From an uncultured Bacteroides sp. (GTDB lineage Bacteria > Bacteroidota > Bacteroidia > Bacteroidales > Bacteroidaceae): a DNA stretch of 51,486 nucleotides. The position numbers and the translations under genes were made by a program. Each line of letters opens with the position of its first letter. Within the stretch, counting starts at the first letter, position 1. The notes beneath the pieces were generated by a model, which searched no databases, had not been told where the DNA came from, and was given only the letters and a program-made list of their open reading frames with translations. The stretch spans positions 1-51,486 of the forward strand of contig CAMTPH010000009.1 in the NCBI GenBank assembly GCA_947074345.1, given 5' to 3'. Below are positions 1-9,475 of the stretch, piece by piece.

Positions 1-190
1 GTGGTTTGAATCCTTCTCTGCGGTCATCACCACCTTCGCGGCGTGGTTTGAATCCACCCTCACGACGAGGTTTGAAGCCTTCCTTACGATCATCACCATC
101 ATCACGACGAGGTTTGAAAGAACCTTCGCGGCGTGGTTTAAATCCTTCTTTATTATCATCAGAACCTTCTCTGCGAGGTTTGAATTCGCG
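1..190 (-). repeat. Tandem coding repeat (FKPRREG(G/S)-type units) in the C-terminal tail of the RNA methyltransferase
   Basis: Recurring ggtttgaa / cgacgag / cggcgtgg words. The minus-strand tail reads FKPRREGSDDNKEGFKPRREGSFKPRRDDGDDRKEGFKPRREGGFKPRREGGDDRREGFKP and runs off the window. Confidence 0.85.
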
Positions 191-1372
191 TTTTGGTTCA
201 GCGCCTTCTTCGCCTGCTTCTTCCGATTTGAAGTCTTTGTATCTACCATCAAATAGTTCGTATTTGCGGAATTGACACTCTAGAGAACCATTGTAAAGCT
301 CAATCTTTTCGCTTGGTTTCAAACCGATTTGGTCGAAACATTCATCACGATAAGACAAAACCCAAGCATCGTTGCCAACGAAAGCGTGTTTCAAACGTTC
401 GCCAATCATCTTGTACAAACCTAATATGTCGTTAGTCGAAATACGTTCACCGTAAGGTGGGTTGGTAACCATGATTGATTTGTTGGCAGGTTGTTCGAAT
501 TGTTGGAACGGTTGCAGTTTAAGAATAACATCCTTTGATACACCCGCTGCTTTTACATTATGAATAGCAATCTCGTTAGCCTTAGGGTTGTTGTCGTAAC
601 CAAAGATTTTGTGATCGAACTCACGCTCTTGGCTATCGTCATTGTATACTTTATCAAATAAGTCTTGACTGAAGTCTACCCATTTTTCGAAAGCGAACTC
701 TTTACGGAATACACCCGGTGCAATGTTGCGAGCAATCAAAGCTGCTTCTACCGGAATTGTACCTGAACCACACATCGGGTCAATCAAGTCGCATTCGCCT
801 CTCCATCCGGTCATCAAAATCATACCGGCAGCCAATACTTCGTTCAAAGGAGCTTCAACAGCTTCTTGACGATAGCCACGACGGTGCAATGATTCGCCCG
901 AAGAGTCAAGAGATAGGGTACATGAATATTGTGCAATATGTATATTAAGCAATACATCAGGTTTGTTGATACGTACTGAAGGACGCTTGCCCGATTTTTC
1001 GCGGAAATAGTCAACAATTGCATCTTTTACCTTGTAAGAAACAAACTTAGAGTGACGGAACTCGTCGCTAAACACAACTGCATCAACAGCAAATGTTTTG
1101 TCAGCATCTAAATAGTCTTCCCAATTGATAGATTGTACTTGCTCGTATACCTCATCGGCATTTTTAGCAGTAAAATGTTTGATAGGTTTAAGAATGCGAA
1201 TAGCTGTTCGAAGGCAAAAATTGGCTTTGTACATCATCTCTTTATCGCCGGTAAAAGATACCATGCGTCGTCCGATTTGCACCTCATTGGCGCCCAGTTT
1301 AATCAATTCTTCTGCCAATACCGGTTCCAATCCCTGGAACGTTTTGGCAATCATTTCAAATTCGTTGCTCAT
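1..1372 (-). CDS. THUMP-domain class I SAM-dependent rRNA methyltransferase (RlmL-like), C-terminus truncated by window edge
   Basis: Reading the minus strand from ATG at 1372 gives MSNEFEMIAKTFQGLEPVLAEELIKLGANEVQIGRRMVSFTGDKEMMYKANFCLRTAIRIL..., with DPMCGSGTIPVEAALIARNIAPG and NPPYGER motifs. The frame stays open to base 1. It is absent from the ORF track because it has no stop in the window. Confidence 0.93.
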   Translation of the reverse strand, partial: MSNEFEMIAKTFQGLEPVLAEELIKLGANEVQIGRRMVSFTGDKEMMYKANFCLRTAIRILKPIKHFTAKNADEVYEQVQSINWEDYLDADKTFAVDAVVFSDEFRHSKFVSYKVKDAIVDYFREKSGKRPSVRINKPDVLLNIHIAQYSCTLSLDSSGESLHRRGYRQEAVEAPLNEVLAAGMILMTGWRGECDLIDPMCGSGTIPVEAALIARNIAPGVFRKEFAFEKWVDFSQDLFDKVYNDDSQEREFDHKIFGYDNNPKANEIAIHNVKAAGVSKDVILKLQPFQQFEQPANKSIMVTNPPYGERISTNDILGLYKMIGERLKHAFVGNDAWVLSYRDECFDQIGLKPSEKIELYNGSLECQFRKYELFDGRYKDFKSEEAGEEGAEPKREFKPRREGSDDNKEGFKPRREGSFKPRRDDGDDRKEGFKPRREGGFKPRREGGDDRREGFKP

Positions 1373-1441
1373 AAATTGCTTTAAGTTCCGCTATCCATCG
1401 TTATGTATAATCGGAGACTTCTTTAGATAATTAAATAGTTT

Positions 1442-2341
1442 CTATTTTTTAGCTTTTGGTTGAACGATGCGTGTACCTGCAGGAACATCCTCTGTTATCC
1501 AGATATTACCTCCAACGGTTGCATCTTTCCCTATAGTAATGCGGCCAAGTATGGTCGCATTCGAATAAACAATTACATTGTCTTCCAAGATAGGATGGCG
1601 GTCGATACCTTTGATCGGCATACCATTCTCGTCTAGCGGAAAACTTTTTGCTCCTAGAGTTACGCCTTGGTAAATCTTCACATTGTTGCCAATGATGCTT
1701 GTTGCACCAATCACCACACCTGTTCCGTGGTCAATCGTAAAGTATTCGCCAATTCGTGCCGCGGGATGTATGTCAATACCGGTTTCGCTATGTGCCATCT
1801 CGGTAATGATGCGCGGTATCAATGGCACACCCAATTGTAATAACTGATGTGCTATTCGATAATTGCTGATGGCTTTGATGGCCGGATAGCAATAAATAAC
1901 TTCGCCAATGCTTTCGGCTGCAGGGTCGCCATTGTAGGCGGCTTCTACATCGGTAGCCAATACGCGGCGAAGATGGGGCAGTTTACTGATAAACTTAGCA
2001 GCCAACTTGGTTGCTTCCTCTCTCTTTGACTCAGTGCACGTAGCGCAATCAACATTGCTTGCAAAGCATAGGCCCGCAAGTATCTGTTCGCTTAATAAAT
2101 TAAACAATGTTTCGACGTTTACCCCGATGTGGTAGTTTATTGTGTGGCTGTTGAGAGTGGAGTTACCGTAGTAACCTGGGAATAAAATGGCTCGTGCCAA
2201 ATCGATGATATCATTCAATACTCGAGCCGATGGCAAGGGTTCGCCATCCTTGTGCTGATGAAACAGTCCTTTATATGATTTGCTTTCCGAAAGCTCATCG
2301 ACTGCCTGTGTCAAAATGTGAGTAAAGTTGAGTGGACTCAT
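1442..2341 (-). CDS. epsC: Serine O-acetyltransferase (EpsC/CysE family)
   Basis: 299 aa; left-handed beta-helix hexapeptide region DIHPAARIGEYFTIDHGTGVVIGATSIIGNNVKIYQGVTLGAKSF... Confidence 0.92.
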   Translation of the reverse strand: MSPLNFTHILTQAVDELSESKSYKGLFHQHKDGEPLPSARVLNDIIDLARAILFPGYYGNSTLNSHTINYHIGVNVETLFNLLSEQILAGLCFASNVDCATCTESKREEATKLAAKFISKLPHLRRVLATDVEAAYNGDPAAESIGEVIYCYPAIKAISNYRIAHQLLQLGVPLIPRIITEMAHSETGIDIHPAARIGEYFTIDHGTGVVIGATSIIGNNVKIYQGVTLGAKSFPLDENGMPIKGIDRHPILEDNVIVYSNATILGRITIGKDATVGGNIWITEDVPAGTRIVQPKAKK

Positions 2342-2501
2342 TAGATTCCTTTATAACTTGTCAGTAAATTACCGGCAAATATACGAATAAAGTATAGATA
2401 AACTATTAAATGATAGAAGCTTTCGTTATTTTATTGATAGTTTTTAATTTATTGGGTATCGTTCTTTCACACTTAACACGATATATCTCTGTATTCTATA
2501 T

Positions 2502-2565
2502 GATAACTGTTAACTGTTATCGTGTGTTTTATATATACTTAGCGTGATAATAGTTAACAGTTATC
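2502..2565. repeat. Inverted repeat, 20-bp arms with one mismatch (GATAACTGTTAACTGTTATC / GATAATAGTTAACAGTTATC)
   Basis: Arms at 2502-2521 and 2546-2565 with a 24-nt spacer, in the intergenic region upstream of epsC. Confidence 0.8.
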
Positions 2566-2632
2566 GCATTTGCTTTTTATAGTCATTTCCTGGTTTGTAT
2601 AGATGAAGTAGGGTGAAGGTATTAGATTCGTG

Positions 2633-2648
2633 TGTTTCACGTGGCACA
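2633..2648. promoter_or_regulatory. Degenerate parS-like site (TGTTTCACGTGGCACA)
   Basis: 14/16 match to the bacterial parS consensus TGTTTCACGTGAAACA; intergenic. Confidence 0.35.
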
Positions 2649-2657
2649 CAAAAGAAA

Positions 2658-2683
2658 AAGCCAACATATCCCTATGTCGGCTT
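2658..2683 (-). terminator. Rho-independent terminator of the DUF3836 gene
   Basis: Minus strand: AAGCCGACATA-GGGA-TATGTTGGCTT followed by a T-rich tract (TTTCTTTT). Confidence 0.8.
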
Positions 2684-2727
2684 TCTAAATGTTTATGTAT
2701 AAAGGTCACAATTTTCAGAGAGGATTA

Positions 2728-3123
2728 TTAAATATCTCTATTGTCTAATGTTACAGTAAGTTCGGGTGCAAGAATGTATTCTTTCTTCTTGCTACTCCAT
2801 TGGTAGTAGTTAGTTGTTACGGTTTTTCCTGTATAAGTATATGTAATTAAAAGATTGTTGCACCATTTATTTTTATTACTATCCCACTTTTGAGTTTCTG
2901 TTTTAGTCATTCGTTTGTGAGAATCGTATTCATAGTTATGTTTCATGTAGTTAGACAAAGTCTGACCATCTTTTTTGTAGATGGTTTGTTCTGTCATAAC
3001 ACCATCCTTTTCTTCTGTGTTGTAAAATAAGTTCCCATCGTTACCGCGAGCTGTTGCTGCACATACATTTACGAAAAGGATTGCTACTAATGCAAGTGAT
3101 TTCAAAAAGGTTTTAGTTTTCAT
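2728..3123 (-). CDS. Small secreted protein, DUF3836-like
   Basis: 131 aa; signal peptide MKTKTFLKSLALVAILFVNVCAATA then repeated Y/T-rich beta segments as in Bacteroides DUF3836 proteins. -7 box TATATTTG on the minus strand at 3190-3183. Confidence 0.65.
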   Translation of the reverse strand: MKTKTFLKSLALVAILFVNVCAATARGNDGNLFYNTEEKDGVMTEQTIYKKDGQTLSNYMKHNYEYDSHKRMTKTETQKWDSNKNKWCNNLLITYTYTGKTVTTNYYQWSSKKKEYILAPELTVTLDNRDI

Positions 3124-3477
3124 GACTTATGGATTTTAGATTGTTACTTTCAAATTGTTACTTTGACTTGTTTAACATGATGCAAATATAGATACTTTAT
3201 TCAATATGCAAGCGCTTTTGCAAGAAATAACTATCATAATGATATTTGTGAGCCTTTTATTACCTATCAAAAAGTGTGTTTTGATGACAAAATGATATGT
3301 TTTATCTTCTGTTTGGCATCTTTCAATTTATAACTGATGCTGTTATAATGTTTTTTAATAGAAAATTGCTCAATAAGTTAAATAGTGTTGTATACGTGTT
3401 TTAATTGACAAATGGACATATTAAACTGTAAGTAACGGTTGTTTTTAGTCGATATCTGACTATTTGTTCTTGTTTGC

Positions 3478-3507
3478 CTCCATAATGAAAGTTTTTTCAT
3501 TATGGAG
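3478..3507. other. Perfect 13-bp hairpin CTCCATAATGAAA-GTTT-TTTCATTATGGAG
   Basis: Read directly from sequence; lies in an ORF-free region between DUF3836 and polA. Confidence 0.7.
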
Positions 3508-3671
3508 TGTCTGTTTTAATCTAACACCCTGTGCTATTTTTCTTCTTATTATTTGTCTATGCTCTGTAATGTCCTATAAATAAGTAGTTTTGATAGTTTC
3601 ATTAATTCATGGTTTATGATGCTAGCCGTATTGTAATCCCTCTGTTTTGCTTCTGTAAAGGGTAAAATAAA

Positions 3672-3713
3672 AAGTCGTAAGTTATTATCTGTTGTGATAA
3701 TAACTTACGACTT
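3672..3713 (-). terminator. polA terminator
   Basis: Perfect 18-bp stem AAGTCGTAAGTTATTATC/GATAATAACTTACGACTT followed by TTTTATTTT on the minus strand. Confidence 0.88.
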
Positions 3714-3742
3714 GTAACTTATTGCTTGTTTATTAAGCTATA

Positions 3743-6556
3743 TTAGTGTGCTTGAAGCCAGTTTTCGCCCCATCCGAAGTCTGCTTTCAATGGTACATGC
3801 ATTCGATATGCACGTTCCATTTCTTCAATGACTACCTCTTCAATGCGTTCTTTCTCTTCAACCGGTACGCTGAAGTTTAACTCATCATGTACTTGTAGTA
3901 TCATTTTTGCTTTCAGATTTTCGCGTTCCAATCTATCAAGAATATTGATCATGGCTACTTTAATGATATCGGCTGCACTTCCTTGTATTGGAGCGTTGAT
4001 GGCATTGCGCTCTGCATAGCCGCGAACAATGCTATTGCGCGAATTGATATCTTGCAAGAATCGTTTGCGATGATAAATGGTTTCTACATATTCATTCTCT
4101 TGCGCTTTCTTGATAGATTTCTCCATATACTCTTTCACTTTAGGATAAGTGGCAAAGTATCCTTCGATCAATTCTTTTGCTTCTTTACGTTCTACGTTCA
4201 ATCGCTCGGCAAGTCCGAAAACAGAGATACCATATATAATACCAAAGTTAGCAGTCTTCGCTTTGCGACGCATATCACTGGTAACTTCCGAGATATCTAC
4301 CTTATATATTTTAGCTGCAGTGGCTGCGTGTATATCATATCCACTCAAGAAGGCGTCAATCATATTTTTGTCTTCGCTCAAGTGTGCCATGATACGCAAC
4401 TCAATCTGTGAGTAGTCGGCAGAGAAAAACAAACACCCTTCGTCTGGGATAAAGGCTTTACGAATCTCCTTACCGTTATCATCTCTAATAGGTATGTTTT
4501 GTAGATTCGGATTGCTTGAACTCAAACGTCCTGTTGCGGTTACCGTTTGGTTAAACGATGTATGTATGCGACCGGTTTTAGGGTTGATCAGTTGTGGCAA
4601 AGCATCGATGTAGGTGCTCAACAACTTCTTCAGTCCTCTATATTCAAGAATCTTTTCTACGATATCGTGTTTATGACGAATGCCCTCTAATACCTCTTCT
4701 GATGTAACGTACTGTCCGGTCTTTGTCTTTTTGGCTTTCTCTACTATCTTTAGTTTCTCAAATAAGATTTCGCCTACCTTTTTGGGAGATGATACGTTGA
4801 ACTCCTCTTCGGCCAATACAAATATCTCGCGCTCTATCTCTTGCATCTTTTCTGTGAAATGCATCGAAGAGGCTTTTAGTGCTTCGGTATCGAGCAACAC
4901 ACCATTGGTCTCAATGTTGACAAGCACAGGGATAAGCGGCATCTCTATTTCATAAAATAGTTTCTCGGCTCCCTCTTTTCTTAGAGCATGTTCTAACTTC
5001 TCTTTTAGTTGGAAGGTAATGTCTGCATCTTCGCAAGCATAAAGGTACACTTGCTCGGGCGACAAGTCGCGCATGTTCTTTTGATTTTTTCCTTTCGGAC
5101 CTATCAACTCATCAATATGTATGGTGCGATAGTTCAAATAGACTTCGGCCAAATAATCCATATTATGACGAAGCTCTGGTTGCAACACATAGTGTGCTAC
5201 CATCGTATCGAAAATTTTTCCTTTTAACTTTACTCCATAATTTTGGAGAACAATCATATCGTACTTTATATTTTGTCCAATTTTGAGTGACTGCTCATTT
5301 TCGAGTGCCTCTTTAAATTCTGACACAATACTTAGTGCTTCTTCGCGATTTTCTGGAATCGGAATGTAAACTGCATGATTTTCTTTCAAGCTAAAGCTCA
5401 TTCCAACAAGTTCGGCGTCTATTGGATCGATGCCAGTTGTCTCCGTGTCTAGCGCAAACTTTTCGGATGTCAACAATTTTTGAATAAATAAAGCTCTATC
5501 TTCTTTGTTTTCAATCAATTGATAGTCTACTTTATCTTTATCTAAGGCCTTTAGAATCGAATTTTTCTCATCTTCTTGCTCGTTGGTCGTAATTTCTGCA
5601 AACAAATCGCCTTGAATTGGTTCGGCTTGTGCAAAGAGTGGGCCCATCTCGGGAGAAGGTGAGGGTAGAGGTTGACCTTCTTTCTTTAAGATACGGTCTA
5701 TTAAATTTCTAAACTCTAACTCTTCGAAAATTTTGCGTAGCTTCTCTTCGTTGGGTTGTTCGCGAACTAGAGATTTCATATCAAGCTCAATTGGCACATC
5801 AATTTTGATAGTTGCCAAGAACTTTGAGAATTTAATCTGTTCTTTGTTGTTTTCGACTTTGGTCTTTAATGCGCCTTTCAACTCATCGGTGTGTTCGAGT
5901 AGATTTTCGATACTACCGAATTGGGCAATTAGTTTTTGTGCGGTCTTCTCACCAACACCCGGACAACCCGGAATGTTATCGGATGAGTCGCCCATCAATC
6001 CTAACATGTCGATAACTTGTTTGGGATCTTCGATGTCAAACTTGGCTTTAATCTGTTCAACACCCATCTTTTCGAACTCCTTATCTCCGTATTTTGGGCG
6101 ATACATAAAGACATGATCAGATACTAACTGACCATAATCTTTGTCCGGAGTCATCATATATGTCGTGATACCTTGCTTACCTGCTTCGGTTGCAAGTGTA
6201 CCAATTACATCGTCGGCTTCGAACCCTGGCACTTCAAGAATAGGAATATTGTAGGCGCGTATAATCTCTTTAATGATAGGTACTGCTGCTCTAATTGCCT
6301 CTGGAGTCTCTTCGCGTTGCGCCTTGTAAGCTTCGAATGCTTCATGACGAAATGTAGGGCCCGATGGATCAAAGGCAATTCCTATGTGTGTGGGGTTTTC
6401 TTTCTTTAATACATCTTCGAGGGTATTTACAAATCCTAGTATCGCCGATGTATTCATTCCTTTGGAATTGATGCGTGGGTTTTTGATAAAAGCGTAGTAA
6501 GCTCTATAAATCAAGGCGTAGGCATCGAGGAAGAAAAGTTTGTTACTTTTATTCAT
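3743..6556 (-). CDS. polA: DNA polymerase I
   Basis: 937 aa; 5'-3' exonuclease domain, 3'-5' exonuclease (DTETTG, YACEDAD) and polymerase motifs (FSADYSQIELR, RRKAKTANFGIIYG, QVHDEL). Confidence 0.98.
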   Translation of the reverse strand: MNKSNKLFFLDAYALIYRAYYAFIKNPRINSKGMNTSAILGFVNTLEDVLKKENPTHIGIAFDPSGPTFRHEAFEAYKAQREETPEAIRAAVPIIKEIIRAYNIPILEVPGFEADDVIGTLATEAGKQGITTYMMTPDKDYGQLVSDHVFMYRPKYGDKEFEKMGVEQIKAKFDIEDPKQVIDMLGLMGDSSDNIPGCPGVGEKTAQKLIAQFGSIENLLEHTDELKGALKTKVENNKEQIKFSKFLATIKIDVPIELDMKSLVREQPNEEKLRKIFEELEFRNLIDRILKKEGQPLPSPSPEMGPLFAQAEPIQGDLFAEITTNEQEDEKNSILKALDKDKVDYQLIENKEDRALFIQKLLTSEKFALDTETTGIDPIDAELVGMSFSLKENHAVYIPIPENREEALSIVSEFKEALENEQSLKIGQNIKYDMIVLQNYGVKLKGKIFDTMVAHYVLQPELRHNMDYLAEVYLNYRTIHIDELIGPKGKNQKNMRDLSPEQVYLYACEDADITFQLKEKLEHALRKEGAEKLFYEIEMPLIPVLVNIETNGVLLDTEALKASSMHFTEKMQEIEREIFVLAEEEFNVSSPKKVGEILFEKLKIVEKAKKTKTGQYVTSEEVLEGIRHKHDIVEKILEYRGLKKLLSTYIDALPQLINPKTGRIHTSFNQTVTATGRLSSSNPNLQNIPIRDDNGKEIRKAFIPDEGCLFFSADYSQIELRIMAHLSEDKNMIDAFLSGYDIHAATAAKIYKVDISEVTSDMRRKAKTANFGIIYGISVFGLAERLNVERKEAKELIEGYFATYPKVKEYMEKSIKKAQENEYVETIYHRKRFLQDINSRNSIVRGYAERNAINAPIQGSAADIIKVAMINILDRLERENLKAKMILQVHDELNFSVPVEEKERIEEVVIEEMERAYRMHVPLKADFGWGENWLQAH

Positions 6557-6628
6557 GATAATGCAGTATAATGTCTATTTTTTCATGGTAAAATTACGAA
6601 AAAATACTGTACTAATGGTTTTATTATT

Positions 6629-6636
6629 ACTTTTGT
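6629..6636 (+). promoter_or_regulatory. Putative Bacteroidota -7 box (TACTTTTG) for the polyprenyl synthetase gene
   Basis: Matches TAnnTTTG, 19 nt upstream of ATG 6656. Confidence 0.5.
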
Positions 6637-6655
6637 ATAAAATAGCATACAATAT

Positions 6656-7630
6656 ATGGATAGTTTATCTCTTATTCAAGCTCCCATTATAACGGAGTTT
6701 AATGACTTTAAAAATACATTTACTGCATCTATGACAAGTCAAAATGCCTTATTGAATAGAGCGTTAGCACACATTCAATTAAAGCATGGCAAGATGATGC
6801 GTCCTATATTGTTGTTCCTTACCGCACGCCTTTTCGGCGATGTCAATCATGAAGCTATTCATGCTGCTGCATCATTAGAGCTTCTTCATACAGCCAGTCT
6901 TATACATGATGATGTTGTCGATGAAAGCGACGAAAGACGTGGTCAGCTATCATTAAACGCTATTTTCAACAATAAAGTTTCGGTTCTTGTTGGCGATTTT
7001 TTATTGGCTACTAGTTTGGTGCATTCTAGCAAGACTGCCAATTATAAAGTTATAGAGGTTATATCTCGTCTTGGTCAAGATTTGGCTGATGGAGAGATAC
7101 TTCAATTATCCAATATATCGAACAGTGACTTTTCTGAATTAGTCTATTTTGATGTGATACGTAAGAAGACTGCTGCTCTATTTTCTTCATGCACTAAAGC
7201 GGCTGCATTGTCTACTCATGTAGACGATGAAAAGGTAGAAACGGCTCGTTTATTAGGCGAATACATCGGAATCTGCTTTCAGATACGCGATGATATTTTC
7301 GATTACTACGATAGCAAAGAGATTGGCAAACCCACAGGAAATGATATGAAGGAGGGGAAACTGACGCTTCCTATTCTTTATGTGCTTAATAATGCGAATG
7401 ATGAATCGTTGTGTACACTAGCTCGTACGGTTAAATCGGGTGATGCTTCTGCACAAGAAATAGAGCGGTTAATTGAGGCTGCTAAGACGGGTGGGGGTAT
7501 TGAATATGCCGAAATGGTGATGGATCAATATCGTAATAAAGCGTTTGATGTTCTATCTCGCTTCCCCGATACACCGGTTCGCAAATCCATTGAACTATAC
7601 ATCGATTATGTTATTAATCGTACAAAATAA
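6656..7630 (+). CDS. Polyprenyl synthetase family protein (trans-isoprenyl diphosphate synthase)
   Basis: 324 aa; LLHTASLIHDDVVDESDERRG (first DDxxD-type motif) and QIRDDIFDYYD (second). Confidence 0.95.
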   Translation: MDSLSLIQAPIITEFNDFKNTFTASMTSQNALLNRALAHIQLKHGKMMRPILLFLTARLFGDVNHEAIHAAASLELLHTASLIHDDVVDESDERRGQLSLNAIFNNKVSVLVGDFLLATSLVHSSKTANYKVIEVISRLGQDLADGEILQLSNISNSDFSELVYFDVIRKKTAALFSSCTKAAALSTHVDDEKVETARLLGEYIGICFQIRDDIFDYYDSKEIGKPTGNDMKEGKLTLPILYVLNNANDESLCTLARTVKSGDASAQEIERLIEAAKTGGGIEYAEMVMDQYRNKAFDVLSRFPDTPVRKSIELYIDYVINRTK

Positions 7631-7631
7631 G

Positions 7632-7669
7632 AAAGAGGCATTCGAAATTACTTTATCGAATGCCTCTTT
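7632..7669. terminator. Bidirectional terminator between convergent genes
   Basis: AAAGAGGCATTCGA-aattacttta-TCGAATGCCTCTTT with flanking T/A runs. Confidence 0.85.
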
Positions 7670-7692
7670 TCTAATATATGGTTTGCTGTCTA

Positions 7693-8595
7693 TTAAAAGA
7701 ACTTGATCTCTTCACCTCTGATTTCAGAAAGCAATAGGTTAGCCATGCGGCTTGTTCCAATTCTAAACATTTCATTGTTCAACCATTCTTCGCCTAATAG
7801 CTCTTTTACGATTGTATAGTATACTAATGCGTCGTGAACAGTATTAATGCCACCAGCAGGCTTAAATCCTACTTTACGGCCTGTTTTATCGAAGTATTCC
7901 TTAATAGCTTCGCACATTACATATGCAGCTTCGTATGATGCAGCTGGTTGTAACTTACCTGTAGAAGTCTTGATAAAGTCAGCACCCGAATACATTGATA
8001 GGATAGAAGCCATCTTAATGTTCTTTGCGCTCTTCAATGCACCTGTTTCCAAGATAACTTTCAAGTGAGCATCTCTACATGCTTCTTTGATTTCTTCAAT
8101 CTCTTCGCACATTGTTTGGAAGTCACCATCCAAGAATTGGCCGATTGAGATAACAATATCGATTTCATTTGCGCCGTTCATAACTGCCATAGCTGTCTCA
8201 GCTATTTTTACTTCGATAAATGTTTGAGAAGAAGGGAAACCTGCCGATACACATGCGATATTCACATTCTCTACTTCCAATGTATCTTTTACAATTTCAG
8301 CAAAGTTAGGGTATACGCAGATAGCAGCAACGTTCTTCATATCTGGGTATTGATCATCAAACTCATTTACTTTTGCAGCAAACTTCATAACGCTTGATAC
8401 GCTATCAGTACTGTTAAGTGTAGTAAGATCGATGCAATTGAATAGTAGTTCTTTTACCTCTTTGGTATTGTTTTCGGCTACTTTCTTTTCAATTAACTCA
8501 TTTACTTTTGCTTGAATTTCTTCATCATTCAAGTTGATTTTGTATTTAGCTAATGTAGCTTCATACTTACTTTGGTTCAGATCCTTTTCCATCAT
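7693..8595 (-). CDS. deoC: Deoxyribose-phosphate aldolase
   Basis: 300 aa; VNIACVSAGFPSSQ, KVILETGALKS, GADFIKTSTGKLQPAASYE, VGFKPAGGI. Confidence 0.95.
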   Translation of the reverse strand: MMEKDLNQSKYEATLAKYKINLNDEEIQAKVNELIEKKVAENNTKEVKELLFNCIDLTTLNSTDSVSSVMKFAAKVNEFDDQYPDMKNVAAICVYPNFAEIVKDTLEVENVNIACVSAGFPSSQTFIEVKIAETAMAVMNGANEIDIVISIGQFLDGDFQTMCEEIEEIKEACRDAHLKVILETGALKSAKNIKMASILSMYSGADFIKTSTGKLQPAASYEAAYVMCEAIKEYFDKTGRKVGFKPAGGINTVHDALVYYTIVKELLGEEWLNNEMFRIGTSRMANLLLSEIRGEEIKFF

Positions 8596-8920
8596 TATCT
8601 AATTTGATATTGTTGATATGTCTTTGATTATCTCTTTTTGTTTTCTTCTCAATATTTCGCTCTAAAGCTTCGGTCAAGTCTACGCCTGTTTGATTAGCCA
8701 TACAGATAAGCACCCATAAAACATCCGCCATTTCATCGGCTAAATTGTCTTTCTCGCCTTCTTTGAATGATTGGTCTCCGTATTTGCGAGCCATGATACG
8801 TGCAAGCTCTCCAACCTCTTCGGTAAGGATGGCCATATTGGTTAGTTCGCTGAAGTAGCGAACACCGTATTTCTTAATCCAGTTATCGACTAATTCTTGG
8901 GCTTCTTTTACAGTCATCAC
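8567..8920 (-). CDS. MazG-like nucleotide pyrophosphohydrolase
   Basis: 117 aa; ILTEEVGELARIMARKYGDQ...NLADEMADVLWVLICMANQTGVDL matches the EExxE/ExxD MazG pattern. Confidence 0.88.
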   Translation of the reverse strand: MMTVKEAQELVDNWIKKYGVRYFSELTNMAILTEEVGELARIMARKYGDQSFKEGEKDNLADEMADVLWVLICMANQTGVDLTEALERNIEKKTKRDNQRHINNIKLDNDGKGSEPK

Positions 8921-9369
8921 TCTTTGTTTTTAGTATCCATCCATATGGTCACAGGACCATCGTTTAAGAGTTCTACCTTCATGTCGGCACCAAATATACC
9001 CGTACCAACTTCCTTACCTAAAGAACAACTCAGTTCGTCGCAAAATTGTTCGTAGAGTGGGATAGAAATATCCGGTTTAGCAGCTTTGATATATGATGGT
9101 CTATTGCCTTTCTTGGTAGATGCGTGAAGTGTGAATTGGCTTATCACTAAGATCTCGCCTTCTATATCAAGTATAGAACGGTTCATTACGCCGTTTTCAT
9201 CGTCAAATATTCGTAGATTAACAATCTTCTTGCAGAGCCAATCGATGTCCTCTTTATTGTCTACTTCTTCGATGCCGACTAATACCAATAGTCCTTTCTT
9301 GATTGCCGATTTACAGTTTCCCTCAATGGTTACTGATGCGTGCGTTACACGTTGAATAACTACTCTCAT
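8917..9369 (-). CDS. dtd: D-aminoacyl-tRNA deacylase
   Basis: 150 aa; MRVVIQRVTHASVTIEG, ISQFTLHASTKKGNRPSYIKAA, GIFGADMKVELLNDGPVTIWMD. Confidence 0.96.
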   Translation of the reverse strand: MRVVIQRVTHASVTIEGNCKSAIKKGLLVLVGIEEVDNKEDIDWLCKKIVNLRIFDDENGVMNRSILDIEGEILVISQFTLHASTKKGNRPSYIKAAKPDISIPLYEQFCDELSCSLGKEVGTGIFGADMKVELLNDGPVTIWMDTKNKE

Positions 9370-9475
9370 TCTAATAACTTGATTTGATTACAAAATTAAG
9401 TATTTGAATCTGATATCAAGCCAAATGTTAGTCTTTTTTAGGTTTAGGCCATTTCTAAGTATTCAGCAAACGTTC

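Noticed and set aside
6-275. Plus-strand ORF MNPSLRSSPPSRRGLNPPSRRG...
   Set aside because: Antisense of the repetitive RNA methyltransferase tail on the minus strand; an artefact of repeated codons.
3983-4411. 142-aa plus-strand ORF opposite polA
   Set aside because: Antisense to conserved polymerase domain; no domain signature.
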